Origin: Streptomyces camelliae
GTDB lineage: Bacteria > Actinomycetota > Actinomycetes > Streptomycetales > Streptomycetaceae
NCBI RefSeq assembly: GCF_027625935.1
Contig: NZ_CP115300.1
Coordinates: 6,572,001 to 6,636,000 of the forward strand
DNA: 64,000 nucleotides
Reading direction: 5' to 3'
The notes under the pieces were generated by a model. The model ran no database searches. It worked only from the letters and a program-made list of their open reading frames with translations, and was not told where the DNA came from. This document shows, piece after piece, positions 42,317 to 51,642 of this stretch. The translations under genes and the position numbers were made by a program. The stretch's first letter is position 1. Each line of letters starts with the position of its first letter.

Positions 42317-43414
42317 TCACTGGGCGCCCAGCGTCACGTCCGCCGTCTTCTCGGTGCCGTTCCTCTGGTACGTCACCGTCGTCCGCCGGCCCGGCTGGTC
42401 CGCCGCCAGCGCCACCGAGAGGGAGGTGATGGTCGTGATGGACCGGTCGCCCAGCTTGGTGATGATGTCGCCGGCGCGCAGGCCCGCCTTGTCGGCCGCG
42501 CCGCCGGGCTTGGTGCTGACCACCGCCACCCCGGCCGGCTGGTACCTCTCGTCCACGACCGTCCGCCCGGCGATGTTGAGCGCGGCCCGCCCCGAGTCGG
42601 TGACCTTGCCCTCCTTGACGATCTGACCCGCGATCGTCTTCACCATCGACGCCGGGATGGCGAACCCGATGCCGGGCGCCGCGCTGCCCCCGAGGGAGGG
42701 GTCGGCGGCGGCGAGCGTCGGGATGCCGATGACCTGCCCGGCCAGGTTGACCAGGGCGCCGCCGCTGTTGCCGGGGTTGATGGCGGCCGAGGTCTGCACC
42801 ATGTTCGCGATCGTCGCGCCCGTGCCCCCGCCGGTGCTGTTCTCGCTGACGGTCCGTCCGACCGCCGAGACGATGCCCTGCGTCACGCTGGACGACAGCC
42901 CGAGCGGCGAGCCCATCGCCAGCACGATCTGGCCGACCTCCACCTTCTCGGAGTCGCCGAACGCCGCCGGCTTCAGTCCGGACGGCACCTTGTCCAGCTT
43001 GACCACGGCCAGGTCCTGGTCGGGATAGGAGTACACCAGCGTCGCGGTGAGCGGCTCCTCGTTGTTGGCCGTCGTCACCTTGAAGGTCTTCTCCCGCCCG
43101 ACCACGTGCGCGTTGGTGACGATGTGCCCCCGGTCGTCGTACACCACCCCGGAGCCCAGCTCGTGGCTCGCCTGGATCTGCACGACCGACGGCAGCACCT
43201 CCTTGATCACCTTCTGGTACTGGTTCTGCAGGTCGGTCGCCGCCATCGGCACGGCCGTCCGTGCGGCCGTCGCGGTGTCCTGGGTGGCCGGTGTGGCGGT
43301 CGGCGAGCAGCCGGCGGCGAACCCGGCGGCCAGGAGCGCGCAGCACACCAGCGCGGTGGCGGGCACGGCCCTGCCGAGGACACGGGTACGGGCACGGGTA
43401 CGGGAAGCGTCCAT
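42317..43414 (-). CDS. HtrA/DegP-like serine protease with PDZ domain, exported
   Basis: A 365-residue protease: basic start, hydrophobic signal (VPATALVCCALLAAGFAAGC; the Cys at 36 resembles an atypical lipobox), then a trypsin-like domain with catalytic His103 (TNAHVV), Asp134 (DQDLAVV) and Ser217 (NPGNSGGAL). A C-terminal PDZ domain follows at about 275-360 (AGVAVVSTKPGGAADKAGLR, GDIITKLGDRSITTITSL). It should degrade or hold misfolded proteins outside the membrane. The upstream PspA and two-component genes make an envelope-stress context. Confidence 0.92.
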   Translation of the reverse strand: MDASRTRARTRVLGRAVPATALVCCALLAAGFAAGCSPTATPATQDTATAARTAVPMAATDLQNQYQKVIKEVLPSVVQIQASHELGSGVVYDDRGHIVTNAHVVGREKTFKVTTANNEEPLTATLVYSYPDQDLAVVKLDKVPSGLKPAAFGDSEKVEVGQIVLAMGSPLGLSSSVTQGIVSAVGRTVSENSTGGGTGATIANMVQTSAAINPGNSGGALVNLAGQVIGIPTLAAADPSLGGSAAPGIGFAIPASMVKTIAGQIVKEGKVTDSGRAALNIAGRTVVDERYQPAGVAVVSTKPGGAADKAGLRAGDIITKLGDRSITTITSLSVALAADQPGRRTTVTYQRNGTEKTADVTLGAQ

Positions 43415-43483
43415 GTCCCGAGTCTCACCGGAGGGTGATCGTCCGGCCCGCGATGTTGCCCCGAACGGGCACCGGCGCGTGGC

Positions 43484-44272
43484 TCAGCCGCGTACGCCGC
43501 ACAGGTGCAGCAGCGCCGCCACCCCGCGGTAGGGGTCCGTGCGTCCGGCGCGCTCCTCGGCTGCCAGCAGGGTCTCGACGTCGTCCGGGACCGGCGCGTC
43601 GTCCGCGGCCGTGTCCGAGAGGACCCGGACGCCGTACCAGGCGTGCAGCGGGGCCCCGATCCCGGCGAGCGTCGCGGTCAGCGTGGCCAGCCGGTCGGCC
43701 CGCACGTCCAGGCCGAGGCGGTTGCGGTACGCGGTGGTGTCGAACGCCGCCAGCGCGCCCGCCCAGTCCCCGGACAGGCCCGGCCGCATGGCGAGCGCGT
43801 CGCCGTTGCGGACCAGCAGGGAGAGCAGGCCGCCGGGGGCCAGCATCCGGGCCAGCCCCGCCACCAGCGGATCGGGCTCCTCGACGTACATCAGCACCCC
43901 GTGGCACAGCACCACGTCGAAGCTGCCCGGCAGGAAGTGCACGCCGGTGTCCCGCCCGTCGCCCTGCACCAGCCGGACCCGCTCGCGGATGCCCTCCGGC
44001 TGCGCGGCCAGTGCCGTACGCGCCGCGTCGATCATCGTCGGGTCCTGCTCGACACCGGTCACCTGATGGCCGAGCCGGGCCAGCCGCAGCGCCTGCGTGC
44101 CCTGGCCCATGCCGACGTCGAGCACCCGCAGCCGCTGCCCGACCGGGAACCGCCCGGCTATCTGCTCGTCCAGCTGCCGGGCCACCAGCTCCTGCCGTAC
44201 GACATCACGCAGCCCGCCCAGCTTGCGCAGCCAGGCATCCGCCGCATCCCCGGTGAAGGCGTCTGCGCTCAG
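43484..44272 (-). CDS. SAM-dependent methyltransferase with likely CTG start
   Basis: A 262-residue class I methyltransferase (SmtA/CmoA-like): RLRVLDVGMGQGTQALRLARL (motif I), GVEQDPTMIDAA, FDVVLCHGVLMYVEEPDPLV and MLAPGGLLSLLVRNGDALAM. The frame is open far upstream, but the only start that fits is CTG 44272 (LSADAFTGDAADAWLRKLGG): GGAGAG lies just upstream and the codon overlaps the stop of the DUF3043 gene as CTGA. No ATG, GTG or TTG with a ribosome site is available before motif I. It is translationally coupled to DUF3043. The substrate is unknown. Confidence 0.85.
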   Translation of the reverse strand: MSADAFTGDAADAWLRKLGGLRDVVRQELVARQLDEQIAGRFPVGQRLRVLDVGMGQGTQALRLARLGHQVTGVEQDPTMIDAARTALAAQPEGIRERVRLVQGDGRDTGVHFLPGSFDVVLCHGVLMYVEEPDPLVAGLARMLAPGGLLSLLVRNGDALAMRPGLSGDWAGALAAFDTTAYRNRLGLDVRADRLATLTATLAGIGAPLHAWYGVRVLSDTAADDAPVPDDVETLLAAEERAGRTDPYRGVAALLHLCGVRG

Positions 44273-44865
44273 GGCTTCTCTCCGCGCTTGACCTGCGGCT
44301 TCGGCAGCCGGAGCCGGCGCATCTGGAGGGAGCGCATCAGAGCGTAGGCGACCGCGCCCCGGGTGTTCTGGTCGGGGAAGCGCTCCTTGAGGCGCTTCTT
44401 CAGGCGGAAGCCGCTGACCGCCGCGTCCACCACGATCAGCACGATCACGACCAGCCACAGCAGCAGCGCGATGCTCTGGATCGCGCCCACCCGGACCACG
44501 CTCAGCACGAGGATCACGATGGCCAGCGGCAGGAAGAACTCCGCCACGTTGAACCGCGAGTCCACCCAGTCCCGGGCGAAGCGGCGCACCGGGCCCTTGT
44601 CCCGGGCCGGCAGATACCGCTCGTCGCCGGTGGCCAGGGCCTGGCGCTGGCGCTCCAGCGCCTGGCGCCGGTCCTCGCGCTGACGCTTCGCGGCGTCCTT
44701 GCGGGTCATCGGCGTGTTGGCGACGCTGCGGCGCTGGGACTGGGCCTCACTGCGCTTGGGCGTGGGCCTGCCCTTCGGGGCCTGCGGGTCACGGGGCTGC
44801 TTGGAGTCGGCTGCCTGCGCCTTGTCGGCGGGGGCCTTCTCTTCCTTGGCACGGCTACGGAACAC
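44269..44865 (-). CDS. DUF3043 membrane protein
   Basis: A 198-residue actinobacterial protein. A long charged N-terminus (FRSRAKEEKAPADKAQAADS ... TPMTRKDAAKRQREDRRQAL) is followed by two adjacent membrane helices at about 118-165 (FNVAEFFLPLAIVILVLSVV, SIALLLWLVVIVLIVVDAAV) and a basic tail. Function is unknown. GTG 44865 has no ribosome site but lies 8 bases after a TACCCT hexamer (44874-44879), so the mRNA may be leaderless. It is divergent from pspA; 44866-45131 shows no gene. Confidence 0.85.
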   Translation of the reverse strand: MFRSRAKEEKAPADKAQAADSKQPRDPQAPKGRPTPKRSEAQSQRRSVANTPMTRKDAAKRQREDRRQALERQRQALATGDERYLPARDKGPVRRFARDWVDSRFNVAEFFLPLAIVILVLSVVRVGAIQSIALLLWLVVIVLIVVDAAVSGFRLKKRLKERFPDQNTRGAVAYALMRSLQMRRLRLPKPQVKRGEKP

Positions 44866-45131
44866 AAAACCCAAGGGTAAGCGCTCCACCCGCATGGACC
44901 CCAGCCAGGCGGGGAACGATCCGGCAACACCGTTCGTCTGTAGGGGGACAGAGGGGACGTTCCGGCAGGGGATCACCTACTCCTTGCGCCGGAGCGGTAC
45001 GGTCCGCAGTCGTCCTTGGGGATGAGCGCATCGGTCCCGGAACAGTGCGGTAATGGAGTCAGGGCCCGTACTGTGGGTCCTGTCGCAGGATCTGTGAGCT
45101 GGAGTCCGTCAGAAGGGGGCGCGCGAAGCCC

Positions 45132-45923
45132 ATGAGCGGTGTCATGAAGCGTATGGGGATGATCTTCCGCGCGAAGGCGAACAAGGCCCTTGACCGGGCC
45201 GAGGACCCGCGCGAGACCCTCGATTACTCGTATCAGAAGCAGCTGGAGCTGCTGCAGAAGGTGCGCCGGGGCGTCGCCGACGTGGCGACCAGCCGCAAGC
45301 GCCTGGAACTCCAGCTCAACCAGTTGCAGCAGCAGTCCTCCAAGCTGGAGGACCAGGGCCGCAAGGCGCTCGCGCTCGGCCGCGAGGACCTGGCCCGCGA
45401 GGCGCTCTCCCGCCGCGCCGCGCTCCAGCAGCAGGTCACCGACCTGGAGACGCAGCACGCGACCCTCCAGGGCGAGGAGGAGAAGCTCACCCTCGCGGCC
45501 CAGCGCCTGCAGGCCAAGGTGGACGCCTTCCGTACGAAGAAGGAGACCATCAAGGCCACCTACACCGCCGCCCAGGCCCAGACCCGGATCGGCGAGGCCT
45601 TCTCCGGCATCTCCGAGGAGATGGGCGACGTCGGCCTGGCCATCCAGCGTGCCGAGGACAAGACGCAGCAGCTCCAGGCCCGCGCCGGCGCCATCGACGA
45701 GCTGCTCGCCTCCGGCGCCCTGGACGACCCGACGGGCATGGCCAAGGACGACATCGCCGCCGAGCTGGACCGCCTCTCCGGTGGTACGGATGTGGAGCTG
45801 GAACTGCAGCGCATGAAGGCCGAGCTGGCCGGAGGCTCCCCGCAGCAGGCCATCGAGGGCGGTACGGGCCAGGGGCAGACCCAGCAGCAGCCGCAGGACA
45901 CCCCGCGCTTCGACAAGCAGTGA
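45132..45923 (+). CDS. pspA: PspA/IM30-family membrane-stress protein
   Basis: A 263-residue protein, mostly one long coiled coil: MKRMGMIFRAKANKALDRAE is the amphipathic membrane-binding start, then LDYSYQKQLELLQKVRRGVAD and RKRLELQLNQLQQQSSKLED. PspA (ESCRT-III-like) coats damaged membranes and maintains proton motive force. The C-terminal ~30 residues are Gln/Gly-rich. ATG 45132 has AGAAGGGGG upstream; ATG 45144 is also possible. It is followed by PspAA and a two-component system. Confidence 0.95.
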   Translation: MSGVMKRMGMIFRAKANKALDRAEDPRETLDYSYQKQLELLQKVRRGVADVATSRKRLELQLNQLQQQSSKLEDQGRKALALGREDLAREALSRRAALQQQVTDLETQHATLQGEEEKLTLAAQRLQAKVDAFRTKKETIKATYTAAQAQTRIGEAFSGISEEMGDVGLAIQRAEDKTQQLQARAGAIDELLASGALDDPTGMAKDDIAAELDRLSGGTDVELELQRMKAELAGGSPQQAIEGGTGQGQTQQQPQDTPRFDKQ

Positions 45924-45957
45924 GCCCGGCGCCGGGGGCCGAGCCGAGGAGGCCGAC

Positions 45958-46236
45958 GTGATCGTACGGATCATGGGGGAGGGCCAGTGGCAGCTGGCCG
46001 ACGCCCACTTCGCCGAGCTGAACAAGCTCGACGACGAGCTGCTGGAGGAGATGGAGGGCGGCGACGAGGCGGGCTTCCGCCACACCCTCCACGCCCTCCT
46101 CGACTCCGTCCGCGAGCTCGGCACGCCTCTGCCGGACGACTCCCTGGAACCGTCGGAGCTGATCCTTCCAGCGCCGGACGCGTCGCTGGACCAGGTCCGG
46201 GCGATGCTCGGGGATGAGGGGCTGATTCCGGGGTAG
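45958..46236 (+). CDS. pspAA: PspA-associated protein PspAA
   Basis: A 92-residue acidic protein (MIVRIMGEGQWQLADAHFAE LNKLDDELLEEMEGGDEAGF), with the conserved start and the end LDQVRAMLGDEGLIPG. It is the usual partner of actinobacterial PspA, 34 bases downstream with GAGGAGG before GTG 45958. It is thought to regulate PspA; the exact mechanism is unknown. Confidence 0.9.
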   Translation: MIVRIMGEGQWQLADAHFAELNKLDDELLEEMEGGDEAGFRHTLHALLDSVRELGTPLPDDSLEPSELILPAPDASLDQVRAMLGDEGLIPG

Positions 46237-46270
46237 CGCCGTCGGGGTGCTCGCCGTTGCCGGGTGTGGG

Positions 46271-46378
46271 TCCGTCGTGGCTTGTCGCTCCCCCAAGCTC
46301 TCAACTTCGTTCGAGCAGGGAGGTACCCCCATCGCGGCGGAGCCGCATATCGATGCAGCCCCGCGCCCCTTCGGGGCA
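46271..46378. repeat. Dispersed palindromic repeat, copy D (long form, inverted)
   Basis: In reverse complement it reads GCCCCGAAGGGGCGCGGGG, then ATATGCGGCTCCGCCGCGAT, GGGGGTACCTCCCTGCTCG, an AAGTTGAGAGCTTGGGGGAG segment and CGACAAGCCACGACGG. It matches copy C along its whole length. It fills the gap between pspAA and the histidine kinase gene. Confidence 0.75.
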
Positions 46379-46412
46379 CAGGGCACCGCACAGCCCCCGT
46401 ACTGTTCATCCC

Positions 46413-47633
46413 GTGAGCACTCTCGACCGCGCCCGCTGCAGCCTCAAGGCCCACCCGTGGGCCCTGGACGCCGCCATCGCCGCAGCCGTGCTGGTGTGCA
46501 TGATCGCGGGATCCTTCGTGACCCCGCGCGGGACCAACGGCGTCACCTGGGGCATCCGCACCCCCGACCCGCTCAGCCTGCTGCTCATGCTCCTCGCCGC
46601 GGCCGCGCTCGTCTTCCGGCGCCGCGCCCCCATGCCGGTCCTCGCCGTCACCGGCACCCTCTCCGTCGTCGAGTGCGTCACCAGTGACCCGCGCGCCCCG
46701 GTCACGATGGCGGCCGTCATCGCCCTGTACACCGTCGCCGCGACCACCGACCGCACCACCACCCTGCGCATCGGCCTGCTCACCATGACCGTGCTGACGG
46801 CCGCCGCCATGCTCGGCGGCCCGCTGCCCTGGTACGCGCAGGAGAACCTGGGCGTGCTGGCCTGGACCGGTATCGGTGCCACCGCCGGGGACGCCGTACG
46901 CAGCCGGCGCGCGGTCGTGCAGGCCATCCGGGAGCGGGCCGAGCGAGCCGAACGCACCCGTGAGGAGGAGGCCCGCCGCCGGGTCGCCGAGGAGCGGCTG
47001 CGCATCGCCCGCGATCTGCATGACGTCGTCGCCCATCACATCGCCCTGGTGAACGTGCAGGCCGGGGTGGCCGCGCACGTCATGGACAAGCGGCCCGACC
47101 AGGCCAAGGAGGCCCTGGCGCACGTCCGCGAGGCCAGCCGCAGCGCGCTGGACGAACTGCGTGCCACCGTCGGTCTGCTGCGCCAGTCCGGTGACCCCGA
47201 GGCCCCCACCGAGCCCGCGCCCGGACTGAGCCGGCTGGAGGACCTCGCGGGCACCTTCCGCAGCGCCGGGCTGCCGGTGGAGGTGGCCCGTGCCGGGCCG
47301 GACTCCGATCTGCCCGCCGCCGTCGACCTGGCCGCCTACCGGATCGTCCAGGAGGCGCTGACCAATGTGCAGAAGCACGCGGGGGCCGGCGCCAAGGCCG
47401 AGGTCAGTGTCGTACGGGTCGGCCCGAACATCGAGGTCACCGTGCTGGACGACGGCCCGGGAGGGGAGAGCGCGCCCGGGACCGGCGGCGGGCACGGGCT
47501 GCTCGGCATGCGGGAGCGGGTCACCGCCCTCCGCGGCACCCTCACCACCGGACCCCGCTACGGCGGCGGCTTCCGCGTCCATGCGATCCTGCCCGTCAAG
47601 ACCCGTACCGAGACCCGCGATGACGCGCACTGA
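46413..47633 (+). CDS. Sensor histidine kinase (HisKA_3, NarL-type system)
   Basis: A 406-residue membrane kinase: four to five membrane helices in the first ~160 residues (ALDAAIAAAVLVCMIAGSF, PLSLLLMLLAAAALVF, VTMAAVIALYTVAAT), a short coiled coil, then HisKA_3 with phospho-acceptor His203 (RIARDLHDVVAHHIALVNVQ) and an ATPase domain (QEALTNVQKHAGAGAKAEVS N-box, VLDDGPGG and GGHGLLGMRERV G-boxes). GTG 46413 has no ribosome site and lies 7 bases after TACTGT (46400-46405), so the transcript is probably leaderless. Its response regulator follows after 30 bases. Confidence 0.92.
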   Translation: MSTLDRARCSLKAHPWALDAAIAAAVLVCMIAGSFVTPRGTNGVTWGIRTPDPLSLLLMLLAAAALVFRRRAPMPVLAVTGTLSVVECVTSDPRAPVTMAAVIALYTVAATTDRTTTLRIGLLTMTVLTAAAMLGGPLPWYAQENLGVLAWTGIGATAGDAVRSRRAVVQAIRERAERAERTREEEARRRVAEERLRIARDLHDVVAHHIALVNVQAGVAAHVMDKRPDQAKEALAHVREASRSALDELRATVGLLRQSGDPEAPTEPAPGLSRLEDLAGTFRSAGLPVEVARAGPDSDLPAAVDLAAYRIVQEALTNVQKHAGAGAKAEVSVVRVGPNIEVTVLDDGPGGESAPGTGGGHGLLGMRERVTALRGTLTTGPRYGGGFRVHAILPVKTRTETRDDAH

Positions 47634-47663
47634 GAGCCGTACGACGGCACCGGGGGAGCCCGC

Positions 47664-48344
47664 ATGACGATCCGTGTCCTGCTCGCCGACGATCAGGCCC
47701 TGCTGCGCAGCGCGTTCCGGGTGCTGGTCGACTCCGAGCCCGACATGGAGGTGGTCGGGGAGGCCTCCGACGGCGCGGAGGCGGTCCGGCTGGCCCGGGA
47801 GCAGGCCGCCGACGTCGTCCTCATGGACATCCGGATGCCGGGGACCGACGGGCTCGCCGCCACCCGGATGATCAGCGCCGAGCCGTCCCTGGCGCAGGTC
47901 CGCGTGGTCATCCTGACGACGTTCGAGGTCGACGACTACGTGGTCCAGGCCCTGCGCGCGGGCGCCTCCGGTTTCCTCGGCAAGGGCAGCGAGCCGGAGG
48001 AACTGCTGAACGCCATCCGGGTCGCGGCGGGCGGCGAGGCCCTGCTGTCCCCGGCCGCCACCAAGGGGCTGATCGCCCGCTTCCTCGCCCAGGGCGACGG
48101 CGACGACGGCCGCGACCCCGCCCGCTCCGACCGGCTCGGCACGCTCACCGGACGGGAGCGGGAGGTGCTGGTCCAGGTCGCCGGCGGCCACTCCAACGAC
48201 GAGATCGCCGAGCGCCTGGAGGTCAGCCCGCTGACGGTGAAGACGCACGTCAACCGGGCCATGGCCAAGCTCGGCGCGCGCGACCGGGCGCAGCTCGTGG
48301 TGATCGCCTACGAGTCGGGTCTGGTCCGGCCGAGGACGGACTGA
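47664..48344 (+). CDS. Response regulator, NarL/LuxR family
   Basis: A 226-residue regulator: receiver domain with Asp55 as phosphorylation site (VVLMDIRMPGTDGL), the acidic pair in LLADDQALLRSAF, Thr/Lys switch residues in VVILTTFEVDDYV and GKGSEPEELL; then a LuxR-type helix-turn-helix (LTGREREVLVQVAGGHSNDE ... SPLTVKTHVNRAMAKLGARD). GGGGGAG precedes ATG 47664. It works with the upstream kinase; the RND exporter gene immediately downstream is a plausible target. Confidence 0.93.
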   Translation: MTIRVLLADDQALLRSAFRVLVDSEPDMEVVGEASDGAEAVRLAREQAADVVLMDIRMPGTDGLAATRMISAEPSLAQVRVVILTTFEVDDYVVQALRAGASGFLGKGSEPEELLNAIRVAAGGEALLSPAATKGLIARFLAQGDGDDGRDPARSDRLGTLTGREREVLVQVAGGHSNDEIAERLEVSPLTVKTHVNRAMAKLGARDRAQLVVIAYESGLVRPRTD

Positions 48345-48529
48345 CCGTCCCGAGGCCCCTCCCGGATCTCCACCCGGGTCCACCCCCGGCGTACTCCGGT
48401 CTCCACCCCGGCGTACTGCGAGGGGAGTAGGGCCCGGATAAGGAAATGGACTCTGGGCCTACAGTCCGGCCCTCGGTGATGGGCCAGGGTGAGAGGGTCT
48501 GCCGCTCACAGATTGAGAGACCCCGATCC

Positions 48530-51500
48530 ATGTCCTGGCTGTCGAGATTCAGCCTGCGCCAACGGGCCCTCATAGGCCTGATGTCGCTCATCGCGCTCGT
48601 CTTCGGGCTGATCGCGATACCCCAGATCAAGCAGCAGCTGCTGCCCACCATCAACCTGCCCATGGTCTCGGTGATCGCGCCGTACCAGGGCGCCTCGCCC
48701 GACGTGGTCGAGAAGCAGATCGTCGAGCCGATCGAGAACAACCTCCAGGGCGTCTCCGGCGTCAAGTCGGTGACCTCGACCGCGAGCGAGGGCAACGCCG
48801 TGATCATGGCGTCCTTCGACTACGGCAACGACACCAAGCAGCTCGTCTCCGACGTGCAGCAGGCCGTCAACCGGGCCCGTAACCAGCTCCCGTCCGGCGT
48901 CGACCCGCAGGTGATCTCCGGCTCGACCGACGACATGCCGACCGTGGTCCTCGCCGCCAGCTCCGACAAGGACCAGCAGGCCCTCGCCGACCAACTCGAC
49001 AAGACCGTCGTACCGGCCCTGAAGGACATCTCCGGCGTCGGCCGCGTCCAGGTCACCGGCGTACGCGACGTCCAGGTCACGGTCACCCCGGACGACGCGA
49101 AGCTCGCCCGGGCCGGGCTCACCCCCGCCGCCCTCGGCCAGGCCCTCCAGGCGGGCGGCGTGACCGTCCCGGCCGGCTCCTTCGACGAGAACGGCGCCAA
49201 CCACACGGTCCAGGTCGGCGGCGGCTTCACCTCGCTGCAGCAGATCCAGGACCTGATGGTCACCGGCCAGAGCGGGGGCAAGCCCGTACGCCTCGGTGAC
49301 GTGGCCTCCGTCAAGGAGGAGCCGGCCCCGGCCGACTCCCTCACCCGCACCGACGGCAGGCCCAGCCTCGCCGTCAACGTGACCATGGACCACGACGGCA
49401 GCGCGGTCACCATCTCCGGCGCGGTCAAGGACAAGCTGCCCGGCCTGCGCGAGCAGCTCGGCTCCGGCGCGAAGCTCACGGTCGTCAGCGACCAGGGCCC
49501 GGCCGTGTCGAAGTCCATCAAGGGCCTGACGACGGAGGGCGCGCTCGGCCTGCTCTTCGCGGTCCTGGTCATCCTGGTCTTCCTGGCGTCGATCCGCTCG
49601 ACGCTGGTGACGGCGGTGTCCATCCCGCTGTCCGTCGTCCTCGCCCTGATCGTGCTGTGGACGCGCGGCCTGTCCCTGAACATGCTCACGCTGGGCGCGC
49701 TGACCATTGCCATCGGCCGGGTCGTGGACGACTCGATCGTGGTCCTGGAGAACATCAAGCGGCACCTCGGCTACGGCGAGGAGCGGCAGACGGCGATCAT
49801 CACCGCCGTGCGCGAGGTGGCCGGCGCGGTCACCTCCTCCACCCTCACCACGGTCGCCGTGTTCCTGCCGATCGGCCTGGTCGGCGGCATGGTGGGCGCC
49901 CTGTTCGGCTCGTTCAGCATCACCGTGACGGCGGCCCTGCTGGCCTCCCTGCTGGTGTCGCTGACGGTCGTCCCGGTCCTGTCGTTCTGGTTCCTGCGCG
50001 CACCCAAGGGCACCCCGGACGACGCGGCGGAGGCCCGCCGCCGGGCCGAGGAGAAGGAGGCGAACAGTCGTCTCCAGCGCGCCTACGTCCCCGTCCTGCG
50101 CTTCGCCACCCGCCGCCGTCTGACCAGCCTGCTGATCGCGGTTGTGGTCCTGGTGGTCACGTTCGGCATGGGCGGCCTGCTGAAGACCAACTTCTTCGAC
50201 CAGGGGGCGCAGGAGGTCCTCACCGTCAAGCAGGAGCTGAAGCCCGGCACCAGCCTCGCGGCCACGGACGCGCAGGCGAAGAAGGTCGAGCGGCTCATCG
50301 CCTCCACCAAGGGCGTCAAGGACTACCAGGTCACCGTCGGCTCCTCCGGCTTCATGGCGGCCTTCGGCGGCGGCACGGACACCAACCAGGCCTCGTACCA
50401 GGTCATGCTGACGGACTCGAAGTCGTACGACGACGTCCAGAAGCACCTGGAGGACGGCCTGAAGAAGCTCCAGGGCATCGGCACGACCACCGTGTCGGCC
50501 GGTGACGGCTTCGGCAACCAGGACCTGAGCGTCGTGGTGAAGGCCGCCGACCCGCAGGCCCTGCGCACGGCGGCCGAACAGGTCCGCTCCACGGTCGCCG
50601 GCCTGAGCAACGTCACCGACGTCACCAGCGACCTCGCCACGAGCGTGCCGCGGATCTCGGTCAAGGCGGGCGCCAAGGCGGCCGCCGCGGGCCTCGACGA
50701 CCAGAAGCTCGGCGCGCTGGTCACCGAGGCGGTGCGCGGTACGACGGCGGCGAAGGCGACCCTCGACGACACCGAGCGCGATGTCGTGGTGCGGTCGGCC
50801 GAGCCCGCCACCACCCTGGACCAGCTGAAGAACCTGCGCGTCGGCCCGGCCAAGCTCGGTGACATCGCCACGGTGCAGCTGGTGGACGGCCCGGTGTCGC
50901 TGACCCGGATCGACGGGCAGCGCGCCGCGACGATCACGGCCAAGCCGACCGGTGACAACACCGGTGCGATCAGCACCAAGCTCCAGTCGAAGATCAAGGC
51001 GCTGAAGCTCCCCGCGGGCGCGACCGCTCAGATCGGCGGCGTGACGTCGGACCAGAACGGCGCGTTCAAGAACCTGGGCCTGGCGATGCTGGCGGCGATC
51101 GCGATCGTCTTCATGCTCCTGGTGGCGACCTTCCGCTCTCTCGCCCAGCCGCTGATCCTGCTGGTCTCCATCCCCTTCGCGGCGACGGGCGCGATCGGCC
51201 TGCTGGTCGCCACCGGCACCCCGATGGGCGTCCCGGCGATGATCGGCATGCTGATGCTGATCGGCATCGTGGTGACCAACGCGATCGTGCTGATCGACCT
51301 GATCAACCAGTACCGCGGGCAGGGCTACGGCGTGGTCGAGGCCGTGATCGAAGGCGGCCGCCACCGGCTCCGCCCGATCCTGATGACCGCCCTGGCGACG
51401 ATCTTCGCCCTGCTGCCGATGGCCCTGGGCGTCACGGGCGAGGGCGGCTTCATCGCCCAGCCCCTGGCGGTGGTCGTCATCGGCGGCCTGATCACCTCCA

Positions 51501-51628
51501 CCCTGCTGACCCTGCTCCTCGTCCCGACGCTCTACGCCATGCTGGAGCTCCGCAAGGAGCGCCGGGCGAAGAAGCGGGCGGCGAAGAAGGAGACGAAGGC
51601 GGAGGTGCCGGAGCCGGCAGGCGTGTAG
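48530..51628 (+). CDS. RND-family exporter (AcrB/HAE1-like, SwrC type)
   Basis: A 1032-residue transporter with the 12-helix RND plan: SLRQRALIGLMSLIALVFGL as helix 1, a large extracytoplasmic loop (about 35-330), helices 2-6 including IGRVVDDSIVVLENIKRHLG (the Asp-Asp of helix 4 for proton relay), a second loop (about 555-830) and helices 8-12 (PMGVPAMIGMLMLIGIVVTN). The C-terminus is Lys-rich. In Gram-positive bacteria such proteins (e.g. SwrC) export surfactants or antibiotics without a known outer-membrane partner; no membrane-fusion gene is seen here. ATG 48530 is chosen (MSWLSRFSLRQRAL). The 185-base leader region shows no other gene. Confidence 0.92.
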   Translation: MSWLSRFSLRQRALIGLMSLIALVFGLIAIPQIKQQLLPTINLPMVSVIAPYQGASPDVVEKQIVEPIENNLQGVSGVKSVTSTASEGNAVIMASFDYGNDTKQLVSDVQQAVNRARNQLPSGVDPQVISGSTDDMPTVVLAASSDKDQQALADQLDKTVVPALKDISGVGRVQVTGVRDVQVTVTPDDAKLARAGLTPAALGQALQAGGVTVPAGSFDENGANHTVQVGGGFTSLQQIQDLMVTGQSGGKPVRLGDVASVKEEPAPADSLTRTDGRPSLAVNVTMDHDGSAVTISGAVKDKLPGLREQLGSGAKLTVVSDQGPAVSKSIKGLTTEGALGLLFAVLVILVFLASIRSTLVTAVSIPLSVVLALIVLWTRGLSLNMLTLGALTIAIGRVVDDSIVVLENIKRHLGYGEERQTAIITAVREVAGAVTSSTLTTVAVFLPIGLVGGMVGALFGSFSITVTAALLASLLVSLTVVPVLSFWFLRAPKGTPDDAAEARRRAEEKEANSRLQRAYVPVLRFATRRRLTSLLIAVVVLVVTFGMGGLLKTNFFDQGAQEVLTVKQELKPGTSLAATDAQAKKVERLIASTKGVKDYQVTVGSSGFMAAFGGGTDTNQASYQVMLTDSKSYDDVQKHLEDGLKKLQGIGTTTVSAGDGFGNQDLSVVVKAADPQALRTAAEQVRSTVAGLSNVTDVTSDLATSVPRISVKAGAKAAAAGLDDQKLGALVTEAVRGTTAAKATLDDTERDVVVRSAEPATTLDQLKNLRVGPAKLGDIATVQLVDGPVSLTRIDGQRAATITAKPTGDNTGAISTKLQSKIKALKLPAGATAQIGGVTSDQNGAFKNLGLAMLAAIAIVFMLLVATFRSLAQPLILLVSIPFAATGAIGLLVATGTPMGVPAMIGMLMLIGIVVTNAIVLIDLINQYRGQGYGVVEAVIEGGRHRLRPILMTALATIFALLPMALGVTGEGGFIAQPLAVVVIGGLITSTLLTLLLVPTLYAMLELRKERRAKKRAAKKETKAEVPEPAGV

Positions 51629-51642
51629 TCGAGCAATCGGTC

